Positions 25,701 to 31,176 of a stretch of 33,273 bases of DNA are shown one piece after another; the stretch's first letter is position 1; each line of letters begins with the position of its first letter. Origin of the DNA: Planctomyces sp. (GTDB taxonomy: Bacteria > Planctomycetota > Planctomycetia > Planctomycetales > Planctomycetaceae); assembly GCA_005778115.1 (NCBI GenBank), contig SXKJ01000478.1, forward strand, positions 1-33,273. The letters run 5' to 3'. The notes under the pieces were generated by a model that was not told the DNA's origin, did not search any database, and saw nothing but the letters and a program-made list of their open reading frames with translations. Made by a program: the position numbers and the translations under genes.

Positions 25701-27449
25701 CCCGCCGTGACGAACGATGTCCGCAACGACCCGCGCCGACTGGCGGTCTTTCGCGAGTACCTCAAGGCGAAGGGACTGACTCCGGCGGACATCGGGGCGA
25801 CGAAGTGGAATGAGGTTCTGCCGGGATCGCTCAGCACGGCGAAGATGCTGCCGCAACGACGGCTCTTCTTCTGGACGACGCGGTTCTATGCCGAGTCGCT
25901 GAGCCTGTCGTTCGCGGCGGCGACCGAAGCGCTGCAACGACAAGTCAACCCACGTCTGCTGACGACGATGAACCTCAACAACTGGCCCGGTCGGTTCTAC
26001 ATCCCGTCGCCGGGAGTGAAGCTCGCGAACAACAGCGACGCCGGGCCCGATGCCGGAATGGGGATGCCCGATTGGTTCGACCTCGGCCGCAAACGAGCCG
26101 TGACGTGCCTCTGGACCGAAGACTGGTTCGGCGACAGCGACGCCCAGTTGTGGTCGCTGTACGGAGATTTGTTGCGCTGCGCGACTCGCGAAGGCGAACG
26201 TAGCCGTCTCGCTCCGCGAGACGAGCCGAACGCGCGCAAGACGTCGCGCATCGAATACGGCGGCTACCCCGTCGGCCAATCGACCGGCGCGATGCCGGAT
26301 GGCGCGACGTTGAAGATCGCCTCACTGATCGGTCATGGAGCGACCGTCATCGACCCGTACATCTTTGGCCCAAACCTCGCCTTCGCCGACGGCTGGTCCG
26401 AAAAGGAAGTGACGTACCGCAACCTCGGCTCGGCCCTGCGACTGATCGGCAAGGCCGAGCGATTGTCGCCGCGCACCGGACAGTCGTCGGCATTCGGTCG
26501 CCCGCGCGATGGCTCGGTCGCCATCGTCTTCCCGCAGGCCAGCCAGGTCTGGGATGCGAACTCCAACTCGAACTGTTACCAGCAAGAGTTGTACGGCCTG
26601 CACGCCGCGTTGATTCACGAAAACTTCCCGGTTGATTTCGTTGACGATTTTTCCTTGGAAGCGGGTGACTTGAAGCACCGCAAATACGCCGCGATCTACG
26701 TCACCGCGCCCAACCTGTCGGTCAAAGCTCAACGCGCTCTGCGAGCGTGGACCGAAGCCGGCGGCACACTCGTCCTCATGCCCGGAGCCTGTGCGGCGGA
26801 CGAATACAACGAGCCAACAACCGAACTCCGTGCGCTGATCGGAGCCACTCAAGTCGCTGTCCCGCGAGTTGCTCCGCCGCACTACTCGCAGGCGTTCCGC
26901 ATTGATCGCGTGCCGGTGACATGGATGGTCGGGCTGAAAGCCCAACCTACGGGGTTCGCAATCACTCAAACCGTGCCACTGACACCGACGACCGCGAAGC
27001 CGCTCGCCATGTTCGCGAACAACGACGTCGCGGCAACTGAGATCAAACTCGGTAACGGACGCCTGATCGCGTTCGGGTTCTGGCCCGGAGTCTCGTATTG
27101 GCTCAGCCCCGACCGCACTGATCTCACGCGACTCCCAATTGATTGGTCAGCCGCAGCACGCCAGATCGCCACGTTTCCCGCGAGCCAAGCCAACGCGGCG
27201 AAGCATGTCGTCGTCAACGAACCCGGTTTTGAGGCCTGTCTGCTCGAATCGGAAACCGGACTGACCATTACGCTGCTGAATTGGACCGGCCGCTCGATTC
27301 CGAAACTCGCCGTGACGATTCCCTACGCGGGACAAGTTCGATCGGTGCAGGGGGCGGAGGCGGGAACGCTCAACAGCTCGCGCGATCAGCAATCGCTGAC
27401 GATCGAATTGCCGCTGAACTCCGTCGAGATTTTGGTGATCGGTCGTTAG
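22749..27449 (+). CDS. Giant secreted protein: beta-propeller blades fused to a GH42-like glycosidase
   Basis: The protein is 1566 aa with a signal peptide (about 1-27, ending SARA-AD). Residues about 35-760 hold roughly ten propeller-like blades marked by a recurring turn: DLGEDGQPVG, SLDERGEPVG, DRDDSGRPIG, DLDTRGDVVG, KLNERGEPVA, DLDERGDAVG, SLDERGEP. A linker sandwich follows. Residues about 850-1250 look like a TIM-barrel hydrolase: LGHNTAQIWNWPGV, then LDLMHIGDEPGWYFP with Asp978-Glu979 as candidate catalytic residues. Residues about 1283-1385 resemble the GATase-like trimerisation domain of GH42 beta-galactosidases (YAAIYVTAPNLSVKAQRAL, GGTLVLMPGACA). A C-terminal beta domain ends it. 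It presumably cleaves a glycan outside the cytoplasm. The propeller-GH42 fusion is unfamiliar to me. Three palindromic repeats are embedded in the coding sequence. Confidence 0.85.
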   Translation: MRSRLKSFVWMSALLLAVFGASDSARAADPGSWTLPLVGVGETATEHVASVVASWEQRKLYVGVLSRDAGRSGLWVFDLGEDGQPVGKARKYSDHPDELPAGHHSTPVCLLHEGRHRKLFLGVQGSHPTHARSLVMWSLDERGEPVGKPEAFDHGNPNKSCDAMIIHPANGRLIAVGWGGEGVFVLDRDDSGRPIGKPTFHRTGGYGGYAVAIRADKTKLYRGTYPSVIEVCDLDTRGDVVGAARLKEIPNGPKEYARFVATDRAIYFRGPDKRLAWFTLDKTGEIVGEMQSADIANLQAVAAAEKSDRLLIAVAAGFTDAVTGKEIVNGVEVREVALKADGTPGEVVRRTPPFVRAEAVSLSGGSGAALAAKSLGRGFLGNRIAGLKARVTLLSLEPDSTPLPALSSIKLGEQLSYLRFAVSAKFGRVYAAVDDSIVIADAVSSFAPRKHAPFAERKATMSGAVAVDDRRGMLFAALADGSIVSRKLNERGEPVANGEELKTSLSAIGALAVHPVSGLVYAIGLPSGLKVETAGVVAIPVGGHVSDAVLDAERGRLYVVGMYRGRENTSVWKLDDRGQLAASEPTWLADGIPVEKSEIRGMLSAVRFDAVRRKLYVVGAQENPTTQPGYLIVRDLDERGDAVGEPRLFPSANPRGSCWAIEPSSDGKWLFESGWGESSLFVRSLDERGEPSRESVKWMVGNHGKLQLSLLKREGKEFLLSGTHPSELEVIPLRTPGEAEAGAQVEVAVESLHRKLGMMSAGQTSEWMDLDAALKDGIGAAVARCTLGGANVKRAMLRWEVARQVGDKLEPVRSAELSLVGNVGALIVPKYGIDDAGQLASRVTTSAEEFARYREFAQKYVVSPTERPERLLVANGLIGLDSSDEALEAGMATLELLGHNTAQIWNWPGVAPETIRAAAERHGIRRFREAIYNPPSYFHYNVDLVTPESLDKWAAGFRDSAAKMGAKPSELDLMHIGDEPGWYFPAVTNDVRNDPRRLAVFREYLKAKGLTPADIGATKWNEVLPGSLSTAKMLPQRRLFFWTTRFYAESLSLSFAAATEALQRQVNPRLLTTMNLNNWPGRFYIPSPGVKLANNSDAGPDAGMGMPDWFDLGRKRAVTCLWTEDWFGDSDAQLWSLYGDLLRCATREGERSRLAPRDEPNARKTSRIEYGGYPVGQSTGAMPDGATLKIASLIGHGATVIDPYIFGPNLAFADGWSEKEVTYRNLGSALRLIGKAERLSPRTGQSSAFGRPRDGSVAIVFPQASQVWDANSNSNCYQQELYGLHAALIHENFPVDFVDDFSLEAGDLKHRKYAAIYVTAPNLSVKAQRALRAWTEAGGTLVLMPGACAADEYNEPTTELRALIGATQVAVPRVAPPHYSQAFRIDRVPVTWMVGLKAQPTGFAITQTVPLTPTTAKPLAMFANNDVAATEIKLGNGRLIAFGFWPGVSYWLSPDRTDLTRLPIDWSAAARQIATFPASQANAAKHVVVNEPGFEACLLESETGLTITLLNWTGRSIPKLAVTIPYAGQVRSVQGAEAGTLNSSRDQQSLTIELPLNSVEILVIGR
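24084..24120 (+). repeat. Perfect 15-bp inverted repeat inside the giant propeller gene
   Basis: TTCGCTCCGCGAAAG (24084-24098) and its exact reverse complement (24106-24120) flank a 7-base spacer. The sequence encodes FAPRKHAPFAERK, which interrupts a blade and looks unlike its surroundings. The frame is kept. Confidence 0.8.
26206..26222 (+). repeat. Short palindrome in the glycosidase domain
   Basis: GTCTCGC-TCC-GCGAGAC is a perfect 7-base stem. It is followed directly by GAGCCGAACGCGCG (26223-26236), the same sequence that opens the repeats at 14034 and 29590. This suggests remnants of two repeat types side by side, encoding RSRLAPRDEPNARKTS in a loop near the end of the barrel. Confidence 0.65.
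26928..26953 (+). repeat. REP-like repeat near the C-terminus of the giant gene
   Basis: GGGCT-GAA-AGCCC (26931-26943) forms a hairpin and is flanked by GTC and AACCTACGGG. Its reverse complement, a GTAGGTTGGGCTTTC-type sequence, is closely similar to the repeat at 32915-32938. It encodes VGLKAQPTG in frame. Confidence 0.7.
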
Positions 27450-27482
27450 ACCTCGTTCGATCATCAATGAGGTCGACGAAAT

Positions 27483-27542
27483 CCGTACCGCGACCGTTAG
27501 GGAGCGGCCAACGCGGGCCGCTCCCTAACGGTCGCGGTACGG
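27483..27542 (+). repeat. Perfect 27-bp inverted repeat between the two glycosidase genes
   Basis: The left arm 27483-27509 (beginning CCGTACCGCGACCGTTAGGG) and the right arm 27516-27542 are exact reverse complements with a 6-base loop AACGCG. It lies 34 bases after the propeller gene's stop and 60 before the next start. So strong a hairpin could slow or stop transcription, but there is no T-tract after it, so it looks more like a repeat element than a classical terminator. Confidence 0.88.
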
Positions 27543-27601
27543 CTATTCTCTCACCGACGGCCAACGGCTGTGCGGAGCTTTGATCTTTGAGGAGTCCAGT
27601 G

Positions 27602-30600
27602 ATGCCGGTGTTGCGTTGCATGAAAGTTGGTGCGTGCCTGTGGTCGCTCGTTGGACTGCTGCTGATCGGGTCGATCACGCTCGCGGCGGATGTCGCGACG
27701 CCGTGGGAGCAGGCTTACGCGGGTGTCGAAGCAACCGGCCCGCAGGTCATCGGCTTGTGGAAGTTCGATGCGGCCGATGGGAAGGACTCGACGGGGCGAT
27801 TGTCTGTTGGAGTCTTGCGGAACGGGAAGCTTGTTGCGGCGGGGCGCTTCGGCGGGGCGCTCGAATCGTTCGCGGGGTTTCCTGAGAAGGATCAGTCGCA
27901 CGGATTTGTCGTGCCGAACAATCCTCGGTTGTCGCCGAGCGGTGCGTTCACGATCGAGCTGTGGGTCAAGCCGAAGGAGGACTTCGCGAAGCGAGATTGG
28001 GCGGTCGTCATCGACAAGAAGTATGCGGGGCATGACGACTATCAGCTCAGCTTTGGTCCGGCGGATCCGAAGGGGCAGAAGCGGTTGACGCTGTCGCTCG
28101 GCTTCGGCGGCGAGTCGCAGAACTTTCTCTCGGAGTACGGTGACTTCCCGGCGGGTGAGTGGGGTCACATCGCGGCGACGTATGATGGTCGCGGCCGCGT
28201 GCGGTTCTTTCGCAACGGCGAATCGTTCGGCGGCGCGGATGTGCCGGGGCGAGGAGCGATCTCGGCGGGCGATCTGCCGCTGTCGATTGGCGATCGGCTC
28301 GGCAGCAACTACCCCGGCTTTCCGGGATTTGTGGATGAAGTGCGACTCACGAACGGTGTGCGGGAGTTCGGTCGGCTGCGCGTCGTGGCGACGTTTCCTC
28401 GCAGGACGTTCGTTCGGTTCGAGGAAGCTCCGAAGTGGGCGGTGCGCGTGACGAACTTGCGGCGCGAGCCGATCTCGAACGCGGTGCTGGAGGTGAATGT
28501 CGCCGGTCGGCCTGTTTTGCCACGGTCGAAAGACGCGACGATCGGCAAGCTCGAAGGGGGCGAGTCGCGCGATGTCGAGTTTGCCTTCGACACTACGCTG
28601 CGGCCGGATGCCTACGCCGTGACGGTGACCGTGGGGCAGGCTTCAAGCCTGTCAGAATCGGGTGGCAACAAGGACAAGAACCGACAGGCTGGAAGCCTAT
28701 CCCACGGGCGAGTCGTTGAAACGTATCCTGTTACGCTCGTGGCTCGGCCGTTGCCGGAGCGGATGCCGGTCGTAATGTGGGGGATCGGCGGGGTAAAGGA
28801 AGTGCTCGTCGAGTTGCCGCGGCTCAAGCAGATTGGGTTCACGCATTGTCTTGGAACCGAGGTCGATCATCATCGCGTGGCGGATGCGACGGAGTCTGTG
28901 CTTGTGACGAAGCCCGAACAACTGCCCGCTGCGCGAGCGATGCTCGACACCGCGTTGGCGAACGATCTCAAGGTGATGGCTTCGAGTTGGCCGACTTACC
29001 TCGAACCCTACCTCGGTGAGTTCGTGCAGACCGGTCGCAACGGCGAGAAGCTGAAGCGCCGCACGATCACACCGAACGCTCCGAAGGTGATGGCGGCGTT
29101 CGATCGGCTGGGTGAGTCGATCGCGAAGACGTATGGCGATCATCCGGCCTTCGAGGGAGTGCTGGTCAACTCAGAGGTCCGCGACGACAGCGAGGTCTCG
29201 TTCACCGAATGGGACTTGGCGGCGTATCGCCGCGAGTTCGGTCCCGACGCGAACATCCCGGACTTCGTGAAGAGCAAGTATCCGCCGAGCTACACGACGC
29301 TCAAAGACTTCCCGGCGGATCGAGTGGTCTCGCCGGATCATCCGCAGTTGGCGTTCTATCGCTGGTGGTGGGGCAAAGGAGACGGCTGGAACGACGCGCA
29401 CTCGGCCGTGCATCGCGGGTTCAAACGGGCTTCGAAGCGAGCCGATCAATGGACCTTCTACGACCCTGTCGTCCGTTGCCCGCCGTTGTGGGGGAGCGGC
29501 GGTGAGGTCGATGTGCTCTCGCAGTGGACCTACACCGATCCCGACCCGCTGCGCATGTCGCTGCCGGTTGATGAGATGTTCGCGATGGCCCGTGAGCCGA
29601 ACGCGCGAGCGTCGGGCAATGGACGAGGTGCGCCGCATCGCAGCCGGCCCGCGGCTAGCGCCGACGGCTCACGGGTGATGAAGATGACGCAGCTCTTTTG
29701 GTATCGCTCGACGACGGCTCCGGCGGAGTCCTCGCCGCGCGAAGGCGAACTCCCGGCGAAGTGGGCCGATCAGGATCCGAGCACGAGCTTCATCTCGATT
29801 CATCCGCATCATCTGCGAGAGGCGTTCTGGACGAAGATCGCTCGGCCGGTGGAGGGGATCATGTATCACGGCTGGAGTTCGCTCGTCCCGACCGACGGCT
29901 CGCACGCTTACAAGTACACACACCCGCAACTGCAACACGAGCTGACGCGGCTGATTCACGACGTCGTCGAACCGCTCGGCCCGACACTGCGACAAGTCCC
30001 CGCCGTGAAGAGCGACATCGCGTTCCTCGAAAGCTTCACGACGTTCGCGTTCGCGTCGCGAGCCACTTGGGGTTACGCCGGCGGCTGGCAGGCCGATGCG
30101 TACTTCGCGTTGCAGCACGCTCGGTTGCAACCGGAGGTCATCTATGAAGAGCACGTCCTGCGCGACGGACTGGATGCGTACAAAGTGCTCGTGATGACCG
30201 ACTGCGAAGTGCTGACTCGCCCGGTCGTCGATCGGGTGCTGGCATTCCAGAAACGCGGCGGCCTGATCGTCGGCGACGCGCGACTCTGTCCGGCGATCAA
30301 ACCGGACATCACGCTGCCGATCATGGCTCGGAAGAACGACGCGACCGCCGATAAAGCCGCACTGCGGACACTCGCGGCGGAGATTCGACAGCAGCTCGAC
30401 GGCAAATATCAGCGCGTGGTCGATACCTCGTCGCCTGAAATCATCCCGCATCGCCGCCGAGCCGGGAGTGCCGACTACATCTTCCTGGTCAACGATGCCC
30501 GCGAACCCGGCGACTACGTCGGCCAATACGGCCGCGTGCATGAACTGGGTGTACCGACCACGGCGGAGGTGACCGTCAGCGGCGATGTCGGTGCGATCTA

Positions 30601-31078
30601 CGATTTGGTTGAGCATCGCGCGGTTGAGTTTCGCAGGAGCGAAGTAAAACGGGCACTCTTGCCCGTCCCTGCTGCTGCAGAAAAATCCGGGACGGGCAAG
30701 AGTGCCCATCCTACGGTTGTCGTGCCGATGACCTTAGGCCCGTGTGACGGTCGTGTGCTGATGACACTTCCGCAGCCAATCGCTGGAGTGACAATCGACG
30801 GTGCGGCCGAAGTGGCTCGCGGCAAGCAGTGGACCGGACGCATCGCCATCAACGATGCGACAGGCAAGGCAGTCGATGCGGTAATCCCGTTGAACGTCGA
30901 AGTCCGCGACGGTGACGGCCGCCTCGCCGAATTCAGCGGCTACTACGGAGCCGCGAAAGGGACGCTCGATTTGAACCTCAACATCGCCGCGAACGATGCC
31001 TTCGGCCTGTGGGAAGTCCGTGTGCGAGACCTTGCGTCGGGGCAACAGCGCTCACACTTCGTCCGAGTCACCAAGTGA
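27602..31078 (+). CDS. Large secreted LamG-domain protein with GH42-like glycosidase module
   Basis: The protein is 1158 aa. The ATG at 27602 has GAGGAG seven bases upstream; an in-frame TTG 15 bases earlier is less likely. A signal peptide spans about 1-28 (SLVGLLLIGSITLA-AD). Residues about 49-256 are a LamG/concanavalin-like sandwich (VIGLWKFDAADGKDSTG, FTIELWVKPKEDF, WGHIAATYDGRGRVRFFRNG, GFVDEVRLTNGVREF). After a linker, residues about 387-800 form a TIM-barrel-like region (MPVVMWGIGGVKEVLVELPR, then EGVLVNSEVRDDSE with Asn523-Ser-Glu525 as a candidate acid/base). A GATase-like segment (YKVLVMTDCEVLTRPVVDRV, GGLIVGDARLC) lies near 860. The architecture parallels the preceding gene, suggesting partners acting on one glycan. 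Three palindromic repeats lie inside the coding region. Confidence 0.85.
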   Translation: MPVLRCMKVGACLWSLVGLLLIGSITLAADVATPWEQAYAGVEATGPQVIGLWKFDAADGKDSTGRLSVGVLRNGKLVAAGRFGGALESFAGFPEKDQSHGFVVPNNPRLSPSGAFTIELWVKPKEDFAKRDWAVVIDKKYAGHDDYQLSFGPADPKGQKRLTLSLGFGGESQNFLSEYGDFPAGEWGHIAATYDGRGRVRFFRNGESFGGADVPGRGAISAGDLPLSIGDRLGSNYPGFPGFVDEVRLTNGVREFGRLRVVATFPRRTFVRFEEAPKWAVRVTNLRREPISNAVLEVNVAGRPVLPRSKDATIGKLEGGESRDVEFAFDTTLRPDAYAVTVTVGQASSLSESGGNKDKNRQAGSLSHGRVVETYPVTLVARPLPERMPVVMWGIGGVKEVLVELPRLKQIGFTHCLGTEVDHHRVADATESVLVTKPEQLPAARAMLDTALANDLKVMASSWPTYLEPYLGEFVQTGRNGEKLKRRTITPNAPKVMAAFDRLGESIAKTYGDHPAFEGVLVNSEVRDDSEVSFTEWDLAAYRREFGPDANIPDFVKSKYPPSYTTLKDFPADRVVSPDHPQLAFYRWWWGKGDGWNDAHSAVHRGFKRASKRADQWTFYDPVVRCPPLWGSGGEVDVLSQWTYTDPDPLRMSLPVDEMFAMAREPNARASGNGRGAPHRSRPAASADGSRVMKMTQLFWYRSTTAPAESSPREGELPAKWADQDPSTSFISIHPHHLREAFWTKIARPVEGIMYHGWSSLVPTDGSHAYKYTHPQLQHELTRLIHDVVEPLGPTLRQVPAVKSDIAFLESFTTFAFASRATWGYAGGWQADAYFALQHARLQPEVIYEEHVLRDGLDAYKVLVMTDCEVLTRPVVDRVLAFQKRGGLIVGDARLCPAIKPDITLPIMARKNDATADKAALRTLAAEIRQQLDGKYQRVVDTSSPEIIPHRRRAGSADYIFLVNDAREPGDYVGQYGRVHELGVPTTAEVTVSGDVGAIYDLVEHRAVEFRRSEVKRALLPVPAAAEKSGTGKSAHPTVVVPMTLGPCDGRVLMTLPQPIAGVTIDGAAEVARGKQWTGRIAINDATGKAVDAVIPLNVEVRDGDGRLAEFSGYYGAAKGTLDLNLNIAANDAFGLWEVRVRDLASGQQRSHFVRVTK
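28631..28705 (+). repeat. Inverted repeat in the linker after the LamG domain
   Basis: The arms 28631-28653 (GTGGGGCAGGCTTCAAGCCT...) and 28683-28705 match as reverse complements at 20 of 23 positions. Each arm also has an internal AGGCTT-AAGCCT hairpin. It encodes VGQASSLSESGGN...RQAGSLSHG, with the QASSLS and QAGSLS phrases from the two arms, in a linker where an insertion would be tolerated. Confidence 0.8.
29590..29674 (+). repeat. Palindromic repeat inside the barrel region, same family as 14034-14092
   Basis: The outer arms CCGTGAGCCG (29590-29599) and CGGCTCACGG (29665-29674) are perfect reverse complements. Inside are GCGCGAGCG and GCTAGCGCC arms matching the DUF58-gene copy. It encodes EPNARASGN...RPAASADGS, closely like EPNALASGE...EPAASAGGS in the DUF58 protein, although the hosts are unrelated. 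Confidence 0.82.
30651..30707 (+). repeat. Perfect 19-bp inverted repeat near the C-terminus of the LamG-glycosidase gene
   Basis: GGGCACTCTTGCCCGTCCC (30651-30669) and its exact reverse complement (30689-30707) flank a 19-base loop. It encodes ALLPVPAAAEKSGTGKSAHP in frame. Confidence 0.85.
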
Positions 31079-31176
31079 TTGATCGCCAGTCGCTGAGGTA
31101 CTTGATCCGCGCTGGAGGATGGCCGATGCTGTGCTTGATGAACGTGGCTTTTGAGGATACTCAAAGGAGTCGGTCG

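Noticed and set aside
24321..26279. A 652-codon minus-strand open frame inside the giant propeller-glycosidase gene
   Set aside because: The composition is that of an antisense shadow (Arg, Pro and Leu runs), and the plus-strand protein has clear repeats and domains across the same stretch.
27483..27542. A classical rho-independent terminator
   Set aside because: The stem is strong but has no following T-run, and it matches the repeat-element style seen elsewhere in the window.
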